Positions 11,326 through 19,599 are shown, numbered from the stretch's first letter. The stretch is 64,000 nt of DNA from Salegentibacter sp. (GCA_024635795.1 JAGXIH010000008.1:1-64000), one strand, 5' to 3'. The notes: generated from the sequence alone by a model not told the origin. Numbers and translations are program-made.

Positions 11326-11399
11326 ATTAAATTCAAGATTTGCAATTCAATATTCAAGATTAATTTTAAATCCAGAATTTTGAATCTTGAATCAAAAAG

Positions 11400-11481
11400 T
11401 GGGGAGAGCAGGATTCGAACCTGCGAAGTTAAAAACAGCAGATTTACAGTCTGCCCTCGTTGGCCGCTTGAGTATCTCCCC
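11400..11481 (-). tRNA. tRNA-Tyr (anticodon GTA)
   Basis: The gene is 82 nt with a long variable arm (TGTTTTTAACTTCG region), typical of bacterial tRNA-Tyr. Acceptor arms GGGGAGA and TCTCCCC pair perfectly, with A as discriminator. The anticodon loop CTGTAAA gives GTA. CCA is not encoded. It is 74 bp upstream of tRNA-Gly. Confidence 0.97.
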
Positions 11482-11813
11482 AAAACAAATTTTCCACTAT
11501 TTCATAGAACCATAACCGCTCCCGGTTAAGCTTTATGATGTCTTTTAAAACGGCTGCAAATTAAATGAATTTTACAGCAGCATCCAAAGCATTTTTTCAA
11601 AAATCTTAAGAACAATTTTTAGCCGCCTCAACTTCAGAATATTAAATTCTAAAATATTTTAAACTCAGAACGACTATATATTTCAAAATTTCAAGAGCCG
11701 ATGGAGGGACTCCCTTCGATCCCGATAACTATCGGGACTCAGGATAAACTTCTCGTCCCAATTAAATAAAAATCAAAAATGATTTCCTATCCAAAGCAAT
11801 TCACATTTTCAAG
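11482..11813. other. Non-coding spacer between tRNA-Tyr and tRNA-Thr(TGT)
   Basis: This 332-bp AT-rich spacer holds no reading frame I would call. Its only recognisable content is the truncated tRNA-Thr 3'-end copy with attached repeat at 11689-11754, listed separately. Confidence 0.7.
11689..11754 (-). repeat. 24-bp tRNA-Thr 3'-end copy fused to dispersed repeat
   Basis: Bases 11689-11712 are identical over 24 bp to 11807-11830. That stretch is the 3' third of tRNA-Thr(TGT) plus 7 bases of downstream flank. They are followed by the dispersed repeat CCTTCGAT...CTCAGGATAAACTTCTC, which here also contains a palindrome (CCCGAT-AACT-ATCGGG). The arrangement resembles a direct-repeat junction at the T-loop of a tRNA. 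Confidence 0.7.
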
Positions 11814-11887
11814 AGCCGATGGAGGGACTCGAACCCACGACCTGCTGATTACAAATCAGCTGCTCTAGCCAGCTGAGCTACATCGGC
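11814..11887 (-). tRNA. tRNA-Thr (anticodon TGT)
   Basis: The gene is 74 nt. Acceptor arms GCCGATG and CATCGGC pair perfectly. The anticodon arm CTGAT-TTGTAAT-CAG gives TGT. The T-arm GTGGGTTCGAGTCCC is canonical. It is the most upstream tRNA of the cluster, just below the hpf terminator. Confidence 0.97.
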
Positions 11888-11907
11888 CTCTAAGCCTCCT
11901 TTTTTAC

Positions 11908-11937
11908 ATAAAAAAAGTCCGCTATTTCTAACGGACT
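11908..11937 (-). terminator. Intrinsic terminator downstream of hpf
   Basis: On the minus strand AGTCCG-TTAGAAATAG-CGGACT is followed immediately by a run of seven T. It lies 54 bp after the hpf stop and 20 bp before tRNA-Thr(TGT), so it should separate the two units. Confidence 0.8.
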
Positions 11938-11990
11938 GCAAATGTAAAGAAATTATTCCTTTCACAAAACAAATCTGCGAAAAAAAATAT

Positions 11991-12293
11991 CTAAACGTGA
12001 GCGTTCATTTTTTCCTTGCGCTTAATTAATTGCCTTTGCAGGGATCCAACACATTCATCTACACATTCTTCAAATTTCTTGCATGTTTTTTTTACTATTA
12101 AATCCCCACCGGGTATACTTAGTAAAATTTCTGTGGTTTTGTTAGTTTTATCACTGGAGTTCTCTGTTTTCAGAAATACATCAGCATAAATTATCTTGTC
12201 AAAATAGTTATCTAGTTTATCTAATTTCCTTTGAATAAAATCAATGAGTTTCTGATCAGCATTGAAATTTACAGACTGCACGTTTACTTTCAT
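11991..12293 (-). CDS. hpf: Ribosome hibernation promoting factor (short HPF/YfiA family)
   Basis: This is a small ribosome-binding protein that stalls or dimerises ribosomes in stationary phase. It has 100 residues, the short form without the C-terminal dimerisation domain of long HPF. It begins MKVNVQSVNFNADQKLIDFI and shows the family's beta-alpha-beta pattern with a basic second helix (RQLIKRKEKMNAH). It is 33 bp downstream of the recombinase gene and ends at a clear terminator. The family is clear; whether it acts like HPF or YfiA cannot be decided from sequence. Confidence 0.88.
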   Translation of the reverse strand: MKVNVQSVNFNADQKLIDFIQRKLDKLDNYFDKIIYADVFLKTENSSDKTNKTTEILLSIPGGDLIVKKTCKKFEECVDECVGSLQRQLIKRKEKMNAHV

Positions 12294-12326
12294 CTTGTTG
12301 AAGAGTTTAATTAAACAATAATTGAG

Positions 12327-13217
12327 TTAGTCTTTCTTGTTCCGGGGATGCGCCATTTTATGAACCTTGCTTAATTCGGCGATGCTGTTGTGAGTGTATA
12401 CTTGAGTTGAAGCAAGGCTCGAATGGCCCAGCAACTCTTTTACAGCATTGAGGTTGGCTCCCTGGTTCAATAAATGCGTCGCGAAGCTATGCCTTAAAAT
12501 ATGTGGACTGGTTTTTAGCTTCCCTGATACCTTACTAAAGTAATTATTAATAATCCTATAAACAAAACTTTCAGATAATTTAACGCCGGTTTCAGAAACA
12601 AAAAAATGGGTTCCATCCGGACTAACTTCCAAAGCCTTTCTGGCGCTTCGATAAGCCTTAACCGATTCACAAACCGAAGTCAGTAAAGGAATATATCTTT
12701 CCTTGTTTCGCTTACCTAAAACCTTAATTACCTGATTTTCTTCATCAATGTCTCCAGCCTTAATATTAATAAGCTCAATTCGCCGAAGTCCGGTGGTATA
12801 AAACAATTCAACGATAAGCTTATCCCTTATTCCCTCGAAAGTATCGGTCTTAAAAGAATCCAGAACCTGCTTGACTTCTTTTTCAGAAAAGGGCACCTGC
12901 ACCTTTACAGGGGTCTTTAGAGCCTTATGTTTAGCCAGAGGAGAAATCTCCAGTTGCCCGGTTTTTTGAAGAAACCTATAGTATGCTTTTAAGGAAGATA
13001 CTTTCCGGTTTACACTCCGGTTGGAGACCCCGCTTTCTACCAGAGTAACGATCCAGGTTCTTATTTGCGGATAGTTCACATCAGTTAGATCTTCAGTATC
13101 AAATTCTTCTTTTAAAAAATCCAGAAATGCAGAAAGATCAGCCTTGTAGGCGGTAAGGGTATGCACAGAGTAATTCTTCTCTAACTTCAGGTAATCCAGA
13201 AACTGGGAAAAGGACAT
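12327..13217 (-). CDS. Tyrosine recombinase, XerC/XerD type
   Basis: This is a site-specific recombinase of the Xer family that resolves chromosome dimers. It has about 296 residues from ATG at 13217 (MSFSQFLDYLKLEKNYS); the frame opens seven codons earlier. The N-terminal SAM-like DNA-binding domain is followed by the catalytic domain with all key residues: Arg in TTGLRRIEL, Lys in VLGKRNKERY, HILRH, LGHSSLAST and the nucleophilic Tyr in VYTH. It is flanked by rpsU and hpf with no phage genes nearby, so it is a housekeeping Xer rather than an integrase. XerC versus XerD is not settled. Confidence 0.9.
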   Translation of the reverse strand: MSFSQFLDYLKLEKNYSVHTLTAYKADLSAFLDFLKEEFDTEDLTDVNYPQIRTWIVTLVESGVSNRSVNRKVSSLKAYYRFLQKTGQLEISPLAKHKALKTPVKVQVPFSEKEVKQVLDSFKTDTFEGIRDKLIVELFYTTGLRRIELINIKAGDIDEENQVIKVLGKRNKERYIPLLTSVCESVKAYRSARKALEVSPDGTHFFVSETGVKLSESFVYRIINNYFSKVSGKLKTSPHILRHSFATHLLNQGANLNAVKELLGHSSLASTQVYTHNSIAELSKVHKMAHPRNKKD

Positions 13218-13342
13218 AAAAAAACTGTTGGGAAACAAAGTTATAAAACTTTAGTTTACCAACAGTAATATTACAATACCAAGAAGCAAGGCTATCCTGG
13301 ATTTAATTTTAAATCTCTGTAAGAGAAACTCTCTGCTATAAG

Positions 13343-13362
13343 ATTTCCGTCTTCACGGAAAT
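13343..13362. terminator. Perfect 8-bp hairpin after rpsU
   Basis: ATTTCCGT and ACGGAAAT pair perfectly around a CTTC loop, 11 bp past the rpsU stop. There is no strong T-run on the minus strand, so termination may be weak. The structure is seen; the function is inferred. Confidence 0.5.
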
Positions 13363-13373
13363 GACCAAAAGAT

Positions 13374-13568
13374 CTAAATGTCTTCCTGATCTCTTAAATG
13401 CTGAATGTATTCTGCTTTTTGGACTTGAGCCCTACGTTCTACTGACGGCTTTGTGAAATGTTGACGACTTCTCAACTGACGCATCGTTCCCGTTTTATCG
13501 AATTTTCTCTTAAAACGCTTCAGCGCTCTATCAATATTTTCTCCGTCTTTTACTGGTATTATTAACAT
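13374..13568 (-). CDS. rpsU: 30S ribosomal protein S21 (bS21)
   Basis: bS21 is a small basic protein of the 30S platform. It has 64 residues from ATG at 13568 (MLIIPVKDGENIDRALKRFK). The in-frame ATG at 13586 is rejected because the perfect Shine-Dalgarno sequence lies between the two. In Bacteroidota ribosomes bS21 helps bS18 and bS6 sequester the 3' end of 16S rRNA, and rpsU is a known exception that keeps a strong Shine-Dalgarno sequence (established for Flavobacterium). The sequence here fits that. It stands between an acyl-CoA dehydrogenase gene and the Xer recombinase. Confidence 0.95.
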   Translation of the reverse strand: MLIIPVKDGENIDRALKRFKRKFDKTGTMRQLRSRQHFTKPSVERRAQVQKAEYIQHLRDQEDI

Positions 13569-13571
13569 AGT

Positions 13572-13583
13572 GTCACCTCCTTT
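13572..13583 (-). promoter_or_regulatory. Perfect Shine-Dalgarno sequence of rpsU
   Basis: AAAGGAGGTGAC lies 3 nt before the rpsU ATG, with the GGAGG core 7 nt away. It complements the 16S rRNA 3' end almost fully. Other genes here (for example rplL, tuf, rplK) have A-rich leaders without one. It decides the rpsU start and is the likely autoregulatory site sensed by ribosomes lacking bS21. Confidence 0.85.
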
Positions 13584-13664
13584 CATTAAAAATTAGGCTG
13601 CAAATATAATTCAATTATACAAACCCACAATTATTATTCAAATTATTTCCCCTGTACTTAAAAA

Positions 13665-14834
13665 TTATTTCGCCGCGGGTTTATATTCCTTTTTATCGAT
13701 GATCATTTTAGCAATAATCTCTCGCAAAATCTCGGATGTTCCTCCTCCAATAGGCCCTAAACGGCTATCGCGCAACATTCTTGCAAGCGGATAATCTTCC
13801 ATATAACCATAACCGCCCAACATCTGTAAACAATCATAGATAACCTGGTCGGCTATTTTGGTGGAAAGCAGTTTAGACATACTGGCTTCTTTCACCACAT
13901 ACTCCCCGGCCTGCATTCTTTTGGTAACCGAATAATTAAATTCCCGGCACATTTCAACTTCACTGGCCATATCGGCAACTTTGTGTCTCAATGCCTGAAA
14001 TTTATTAATAGTTTTTCCGAAGGCTTCCCGCTCGGCCATATATTCCAGGGTGTAATCAAGGGCATATTCTGCGCGCGCGTGGGCGTTTATCCCCATAATT
14101 AAGCGTTCCATTGCGAAATGCTGCATAATGTATGAAAAACCCTTATTCTCCTCGCCCATCAAATGATCAGCCGGTATCTCTACATTGTCAAAAGCTATTT
14201 CAGCAGTATCTGAAGCTCTCCAGCCAAGTTTATCGAGTTTAGAGGCAGAAATTCCAGGAGTATCGCGATCTACCATAAAAATGCTCATACCCTTACTTCC
14301 CTTCCCGGGATCAGTTTTAGCGGCTACTACCAGGTAATCTGAGTATACTCCGTTAGTGATAAAAGTCTTCGATCCATTCAGAATATATTTATCTCCTTTT
14401 TTCACCGCGGTACTCCGCATTCCCGCAACATCTGATCCTCCAAATGGTTCAGTGATACATAAACAGCCTATCTTTTCACCATCTATACTTGCAGTCAAAT
14501 ATTTCTGCTTGATCTCTTTGCTACCTTCTGTCTTTACGTGAGTCATCGCCAGGTAAGCATGCGCCCACATAGCCGCGGCAAATCCGCCGGAGTTGATCTT
14601 TTGCAATTCTTCCAAAAAGATAACGGTGTAAAAAAGGTCCAGCCCCATTCCGCCGTATTCTTCGGGTTGATTAAGGCCAAAATACCCCATTTCCCCAAAT
14701 TTCTTCCAGATGAAACGCTCGATCTCTCCGGTTTTCTCCCATTTATCTATATAAGGCACCACCTCCTTATGAAGGAAATCCTTAAAACTCTTTCTGAATA
14801 GTTCGTGTTCTTCTGTAAAATACATACTGTTCAT
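13665..14834 (-). CDS. Acyl-CoA dehydrogenase
   Basis: This is an FAD-dependent dehydrogenase that makes the alpha-beta double bond in acyl-CoA (fatty acid or branched amino acid breakdown). It has 389 residues, a typical length; the start could also be the Met three codons on. Three domains are visible: N-terminal helices, a beta domain with CLCITEPFGGSDVAGM, and a C-terminal helical domain with QMLGGYGYMEDYPLARMLRD. The usual short/medium-chain catalytic Glu position reads GGGTSEI. A Glu in HFAMERLIMGI matches the alternative position of long-chain and isovaleryl-CoA dehydrogenases. Chain length preference is therefore not certain. Confidence 0.92.
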   Translation of the reverse strand: MNSMYFTEEHELFRKSFKDFLHKEVVPYIDKWEKTGEIERFIWKKFGEMGYFGLNQPEEYGGMGLDLFYTVIFLEELQKINSGGFAAAMWAHAYLAMTHVKTEGSKEIKQKYLTASIDGEKIGCLCITEPFGGSDVAGMRSTAVKKGDKYILNGSKTFITNGVYSDYLVVAAKTDPGKGSKGMSIFMVDRDTPGISASKLDKLGWRASDTAEIAFDNVEIPADHLMGEENKGFSYIMQHFAMERLIMGINAHARAEYALDYTLEYMAEREAFGKTINKFQALRHKVADMASEVEMCREFNYSVTKRMQAGEYVVKEASMSKLLSTKIADQVIYDCLQMLGGYGYMEDYPLARMLRDSRLGPIGGGTSEILREIIAKMIIDKKEYKPAAK

Positions 14835-14967
14835 GCGCTAATAATAGGTTTTAGGGTTAGCTGAAGTTTACCCTTTAAATTTTAACTTGTTAAAAATAAA
14901 ATGATTTTTCAAGATTCCGAAATAAAAAATTCAGGTAAATCCCGTTTAGAAAGATAATTCAGAAATC

Positions 14968-15840
14968 TTAATCAAGGCTCAAATATAATTGAATCCTATC
15001 AATCTTATCCCCCGGAAATCGCTCTAATTTTGATAATTCCTCAAAATTATTAATTTTCTCGTGTAACAATCTGTAGTCAATAATTTCCCTTGCCAGCTCA
15101 TAGCCAATATATGGCACTTCACTTAACTCCAGCAAACCGGCTTCATTAATGTCTATGATTTCTACTGGTGGTTTGCTTTTTACAGTGAACTGCGCATTTA
15201 GTTTTTCACGGGTTTCGTAATTCAGCCCGTAAATATCCTTTAGCTGAATGTCGTTTACAAAACCACCAATCTTATTGCGATAAGTTATGATTCTCCTGGA
15301 AAGCACTTCCCCGATGCCGTTTATTTCCTGAAGCTCTTCTGCAGTGGCTTTATTCAAGTCAGTTTTCTCAGAAAAACTTCGGTTAACCACACTTGATTTT
15401 TGGTACTGGGTTGGTCTGGGATTAGTTACCCATTCCGGAAATTTAAAATAAGGGGAAATAATTTGGAGCAAAGAATCAGAAACTCCTGTTACTTTCTGAA
15501 ATTCTTTTGCCGAGTTTACCCACTTATCCCCGGCCCGGTATTTATGAAGCCGATCTATTTCTTCCAGGTTCATACCGAGAATGTAGCCACGGTAATCCGT
15601 TATATAATTAGGGTTAAAAGGAAATATCTTCAGGGTATCAGCAGCTGCTTTTGCGGTTCTAATAGAGTCTATTTGCTTCTGAAATATTTCTATTTCCTCA
15701 TCTTCTGCAGAAATAGCATTCCCGGCATTGGAATCCATAAAATAATAAACTCCCTGCAGCACTAAAACAATTAATACCAAAAGAAAGACCCCATTTTGTT
15801 GATTTCTCGAAAAAACAAAATGGGATCTTAAACCTTTCAT
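14968..15840 (-). CDS. Helix-hairpin-helix (ComEA-like) membrane-anchored protein
   Basis: The protein has 290 residues with an N-terminal membrane helix (VFLLVLIVLVLQGVYYF) after a short basic cytoplasmic stretch. The rest would be periplasmic. It carries repeated helix-hairpin-helix units: DLNKATAEELQEINGIGEVLSRRI, split here as DLNKATAEELQEI and NGIGEVLSRRI, and later DINEAGLLELSEVPYIGYEL. Such units bind DNA non-specifically in ComEA. It lies 11 bp after the symporter stop on the same strand. A role in DNA uptake is possible, but no other competence gene is seen; many Flavobacteriia carry this protein without proven function. Confidence 0.75.
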   Translation of the reverse strand: MKGLRSHFVFSRNQQNGVFLLVLIVLVLQGVYYFMDSNAGNAISAEDEEIEIFQKQIDSIRTAKAAADTLKIFPFNPNYITDYRGYILGMNLEEIDRLHKYRAGDKWVNSAKEFQKVTGVSDSLLQIISPYFKFPEWVTNPRPTQYQKSSVVNRSFSEKTDLNKATAEELQEINGIGEVLSRRIITYRNKIGGFVNDIQLKDIYGLNYETREKLNAQFTVKSKPPVEIIDINEAGLLELSEVPYIGYELAREIIDYRLLHEKINNFEELSKLERFPGDKIDRIQLYLSLD

Positions 15841-15851
15841 TGTAAATTAAG

Positions 15852-17930
15852 TTAGCTCGCTTTGGCCTCCTGCTGTTTTTTAAACAGCTCGCCGGCCTTT
15901 AATTTACGGAAATATTCTCTAAGATCTTCCCGCACCTCACCAGACATTATATAAAGCCCGATAATATTAGGGAAAGACATCGCAAGTATCATCATATCTG
16001 AGAAGTCAAGAACAGCACCTAAACTAATGGATGCTCCCACCACTACAAATACCAGAAAAAGTACTTTATATACCAGTTCAGTTTTTTTGCTTTTTCCAAA
16101 AAGGTAAGTCCAGGAACGCATTCCGTAGTATGACCAGGAGATCATTGTTGAAAAAGCAAAAAGGAATACCGCCAAAGCAAGTACATAAGGGAACCAGGAA
16201 ATAACACTGGCAAAAGCATCAGAGGTTAATTGTACTCCTCCTACACCTTCTATCTCGTGCATTCCGGTAAAGATAAGAACCAAAGCAGTTAAGGTACATA
16301 CTACAACAGTATCTATAAAAGGCTCAAGTAAAGCCACAAAACCTTCAGAAGGCGAATGATTTGTTTTTGCAGCAGAGTGAGCGATCGCAGCAGATCCTAC
16401 TCCGGCTTCGTTAGAGAAAGCAGCCCTCTGGAATCCTACTACCAGTACTCCTATAATCCCCCCTTTTAATGCTGTTGGATTAAACGCTCCATTATAAATT
16501 GCTGCAAAAGCAGGTCCTATATTTTCATAGTTTATGATGATAACTGTAAGTGCTCCCAAAATATATACACCTGCCATAAAAGGAACTACTTTCCCGGTTA
16601 CTTTAGCAATACTCTGTATACCTCCAATAATTACAATACCAACAAGTACAGCGATCACTAACCCGAACCAGAATCCATTTCCAACTAACATTGGGAATTG
16701 TCCTGAAAGGATCTCAAAAGACTGGTTCGCCTGGAACATATTTCCTCCTCCAAAAGAAGCTCCTATCCCAAGAATAGCGAAAAATGCTGCCAGAAATTTC
16801 CCGAGTCCGCGCATATTTCTTTTTTCAAGTCCGTAGCGCAGGTAATTCATCGGACCTCCGAAGATTCGGCCTTCAGAGTTAATAAATCTGTATTTTACCC
16901 CTAAAGTACATTCCACAAATTTGGAAGACATTCCTAGAATACCGGCAACGATCATCCAAAAAGTGGCTCCTGCGCCTCCCAGGGAAACTGCCACGGCTAC
17001 CCCGGCAATATTCCCTAAACCAACGGTTGCCGAAACAGCAGTTGTAAGAGCCTGAAAGTGAGTAATACTTCCCGGAGCATTAGGATCGTCATATTTCCCT
17101 TTGGCCAGGTCTAACGCATGCCTAAATCCTCTAAAATTAATAAAGCCCATTCTAACTGTAAAAAAGGCTGCACCAAAGATCAGCCAGATTACGATAAAGG
17201 GAATATTGTGAGTTTGAGGATCCCCGTTAGGGTGAGTCAACATTTCAGGTTCGTCATATTCTATACTGGCAAGAAAATGCGCCCCGGCCTGGATAACATC
17301 TTGAGTATTCTCATAGTTATAAATAACCCCGCCCTCCTGGACTTTGTATTGAAGTGTACCGGTAGCATTCGCGTAGGCATCTATATCGGGGCCTTTTTCT
17401 GAGGCAATAATTGCAATAAGTTCACCTTCTTCTACGTGTTGCCCTTCAGCAATTTTCCATTCCTTGAGAACAAAACGATCTTCTATCCCGGCTTCCCAGC
17501 CCGGAGTAGGCACATTTTTTATATCGGCATAAGCAATTGGATCATATACCCCAATCGCAGAAAATGGATCCCAAAAAAGGATGGCTGTCATACTTTCTAC
17601 TATAGGGACGAAAGTACCGTTGAAGTGTTCGGTAATTGCTTCTGCCTCCACCTTGTAGGACCGAGTGGTAGAGGTGCCTTCACTATCGGTAATTACAACG
17701 TTATAAGAAATACCTTCGGTTAATCCTTCGGCACGCTCGGAATCTAAACCGGTATCCTGATGAGACCACTTATAGGTATAAGGAGGAACACCCCCGCTAA
17801 CATCCAGATCTATAAATCCGTTATTAATTACGTTTGAAGGATTCCCTAATTTGGCCTCAACTTCGAGTTCCTGAGCGTTTACTGTTACAAATAAAAATAA
17901 AAAGAACAATGAAAGTGTATACTTTCCCAT
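15852..17930 (-). CDS. Sodium:amino-acid symporter (AGCS) with periplasmic N-terminal domains
   Basis: The C-terminal 450 residues are an alanine/glycine:cation symporter with about ten membrane helices. It shows the family blocks NPNAPGSITHFQALTTA-like (DPNAPGSITHFQAL), ATVGLGNIAGVAVAVSLGG and GFQRAAFSNEAGVGSAAIAH. Unusually, residues 1-240 form an extra-cytoplasmic extension. It has a signal peptide (LSLFFLFLFVTVNAQ), an Ig-like SprB-type repeat with GGVPPYTYKWSHQDTG, and a biotinyl/lipoyl-like fold around residues 145-200 (WKIAEGQHVEEGELIAIIAS, then a second hydrophobic half) without a clear ETDK attachment motif. At 692 residues it is about 200 longer than usual AGCS proteins. The transported amino acid is unknown. 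Confidence 0.88.
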   Translation of the reverse strand: MGKYTLSLFFLFLFVTVNAQELEVEAKLGNPSNVINNGFIDLDVSGGVPPYTYKWSHQDTGLDSERAEGLTEGISYNVVITDSEGTSTTRSYKVEAEAITEHFNGTFVPIVESMTAILFWDPFSAIGVYDPIAYADIKNVPTPGWEAGIEDRFVLKEWKIAEGQHVEEGELIAIIASEKGPDIDAYANATGTLQYKVQEGGVIYNYENTQDVIQAGAHFLASIEYDEPEMLTHPNGDPQTHNIPFIVIWLIFGAAFFTVRMGFINFRGFRHALDLAKGKYDDPNAPGSITHFQALTTAVSATVGLGNIAGVAVAVSLGGAGATFWMIVAGILGMSSKFVECTLGVKYRFINSEGRIFGGPMNYLRYGLEKRNMRGLGKFLAAFFAILGIGASFGGGNMFQANQSFEILSGQFPMLVGNGFWFGLVIAVLVGIVIIGGIQSIAKVTGKVVPFMAGVYILGALTVIIINYENIGPAFAAIYNGAFNPTALKGGIIGVLVVGFQRAAFSNEAGVGSAAIAHSAAKTNHSPSEGFVALLEPFIDTVVVCTLTALVLIFTGMHEIEGVGGVQLTSDAFASVISWFPYVLALAVFLFAFSTMISWSYYGMRSWTYLFGKSKKTELVYKVLFLVFVVVGASISLGAVLDFSDMMILAMSFPNIIGLYIMSGEVREDLREYFRKLKAGELFKKQQEAKAS

Positions 17931-18064
17931 ATAATTTAGTAGTTAATTAAGCATTTTATTTTCAGCGAAGCAAGATGCTAAAAAAATAGCCTTTTTCAAA
18001 TTTTTAGGAGTTAAATTCTAAAGGAACTGTTAAAAATGAATTTCCTCGCAATTTGAAAACCTGT

Positions 18065-18295
18065 TTATAGGTCGAAAACAGAAGTACGTTTTGTATACAC
18101 CAGGTCTTTGAGTTTTAGCCAAAATGCCAGGGTCAAATAAAACACAAAACCGATTCCCAGGGTAAAAAAAGATGCATAGATAAAGAATAGCCTTACACTC
18201 TTTGCCCGCATTCCAATTTTATCGGCCAGGCGGGAAGAAACATAGAAACCATGTCTTTCAAAAAAATATCTTATATTATGAATTAGGGTACGCAT
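18065..18295 (-). CDS. PspC-domain small membrane protein
   Basis: A 76-residue protein from ATG at 18295 (MRTLIHNIRYFFERHGFYV). It has a PspC-like region (VSSRLADKIGMRAKSVRLFF) followed by a transmembrane helix (YASFFTLGIGFVFYLTLAFW) and a basic tail. The longer frame from 18367 would overlap the DUF2851 gene, so the inner Met is preferred. PspC proteins sense envelope stress in enterobacteria; the role of this short form is unknown. It is 23 bp downstream of the DUF2851 gene. Confidence 0.75.
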   Translation of the reverse strand: MRTLIHNIRYFFERHGFYVSSRLADKIGMRAKSVRLFFIYASFFTLGIGFVFYLTLAFWLKLKDLVYTKRTSVFDL

Positions 18296-18318
18296 AACGC
18301 AAAGATAAACTTTCCCAA

Positions 18319-19599
18319 TTAATTTACAGCCTGTAATAAGCCTGCTCCAATTTCGCAATTCAAACATTTGTTCAAATCGCAGTAATTGTTTTTTAGCTGA
18401 AGAACTGCCTGGGAATCCAGGGCATTTGTCGCGGTTCCGGGTCTCAAAAGATTAAATTTTTCAATGACACTATTGCTTTCGGCTTTTATATCGGTTAGGA
18501 TATTCAGTATTTCTTCTTCCGGTTCTTCACCTGTTTCCCGAGCATAGCAAAATTTAAGAGGCACAACAGTATTGATCACAACAAGATCAACAAAACTATT
18601 TGTGATCCTTTTAGCTCGTTTTTTATGGGCTTTATCAAAACTATAATGGGTCTGCCAGAATTCTGAAGTTTCCACATTAAAAACTTCAAAAATAGAATTG
18701 AGCTCCTTCGCCCTGATTAGCTCAGAAAACAGATTCTTATGCCGGTGATACAGCGAAGCCAGCTGTGAGAGTCTAATATTAGGAAAATTATCCGGCCTTA
18801 ACCTGAAGAATTTCGGACGGATAACCTGTTCGTTTTTAAGTTGATATTTATGCCGCAGGAAATCGTATTCCCTTTTAAGCTTTCTGAAATGAATTTCTGA
18901 AGAAGCTTCCTCAAGAAAACCAACCTGCCCAAAAAACAAAGCCTCCAGCCTTAACCTATCCAAAGCACATTTTTGAACCAGGGAAAAATCAAAACTCTGG
19001 GCAAAGCTCAGGAAAGCGTCTCCGTTTACATTTAACCCGAAGTTTTTAGCAAGCAGCCTAAATAATACGGCTTCCCAATTATTTTCAGAAGTTTTCAGCA
19101 TTTCCAGGATCAACTCCGATTTATTTTCCAGCCTTTCAAAATAAACCCTTTCCAGCCAATGCCGCAATTTAAATTCGTCTATCTCAGGAAAGTTTTTTTC
19201 GCAATTGATCCATTTCTCCCGCGTCGTTAAAAGGTCCCGATATTTATTTACCAGAGCCTTGTCTACCAACCCGCTTAAAGCCAGGCTTGGAATTATAGAA
19301 TTATTCTTTCGGTATACCTCAATATCATCTTCCCAAACAACATGAAGTATTACATTGTCATAATTGCTATCGGCCTCATGCCGGTGAAAATACCAGTCTG
19401 AAGCTCTTAGGTGAATCTCCACATTTCCCGCCCAAAGCTGACCCCCGATGCGTATTCTCGCATTAAAAAAATCAGGCCCCGAATTAAAATTATGCATCCC
19501 TGGATCTATCAGCACAACAGGTTGACCATCTGAAGTTCGGGCCTGGGTAAAATCAAACTTTTTATATTTCCAGAGGTAATGGAGAAAATCTTCTTGCAT
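18319..19599 (-). CDS. DUF2851 family protein
   Basis: A 426-residue cytoplasmic protein with no signal peptide, beginning MQEDFLHYLWKYKKFDFTQA. The family signature near the N-terminus is clear: PVVLIDPGMHNFNSGPDFFNARI, written here as DPGMHNFNSGPDFFNARI, followed by WAGNVEIHLRASDW and NVILHVVWEDD. This looks like a nuclease-type core with conserved Asp, Glu and His, but no activity is established. The C-terminus has a Cys pair (NKCLNCEIG). It is common in Bacteroidota and lies just upstream of the pspC-like gene. Confidence 0.85.
   Translation of the reverse strand: MQEDFLHYLWKYKKFDFTQARTSDGQPVVLIDPGMHNFNSGPDFFNARIRIGGQLWAGNVEIHLRASDWYFHRHEADSNYDNVILHVVWEDDIEVYRKNNSIIPSLALSGLVDKALVNKYRDLLTTREKWINCEKNFPEIDEFKLRHWLERVYFERLENKSELILEMLKTSENNWEAVLFRLLAKNFGLNVNGDAFLSFAQSFDFSLVQKCALDRLRLEALFFGQVGFLEEASSEIHFRKLKREYDFLRHKYQLKNEQVIRPKFFRLRPDNFPNIRLSQLASLYHRHKNLFSELIRAKELNSIFEVFNVETSEFWQTHYSFDKAHKKRAKRITNSFVDLVVINTVVPLKFCYARETGEEPEEEILNILTDIKAESNSVIEKFNLLRPGTATNALDSQAVLQLKNNYCDLNKCLNCEIGAGLLQAVN

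Noticed and set aside
11689-11754. A second tRNA-Thr gene
   Set aside because: Only the 3' third is present; D-arm, anticodon arm and 5' acceptor are absent.
12327-13217. Phage or island integrase linked to the tRNA cluster
   Set aside because: The neighbours are housekeeping genes (rpsU, hpf), the protein has Xer proportions, and no phage or transfer genes are nearby. It does not by itself explain the tRNA 3'-end copies.
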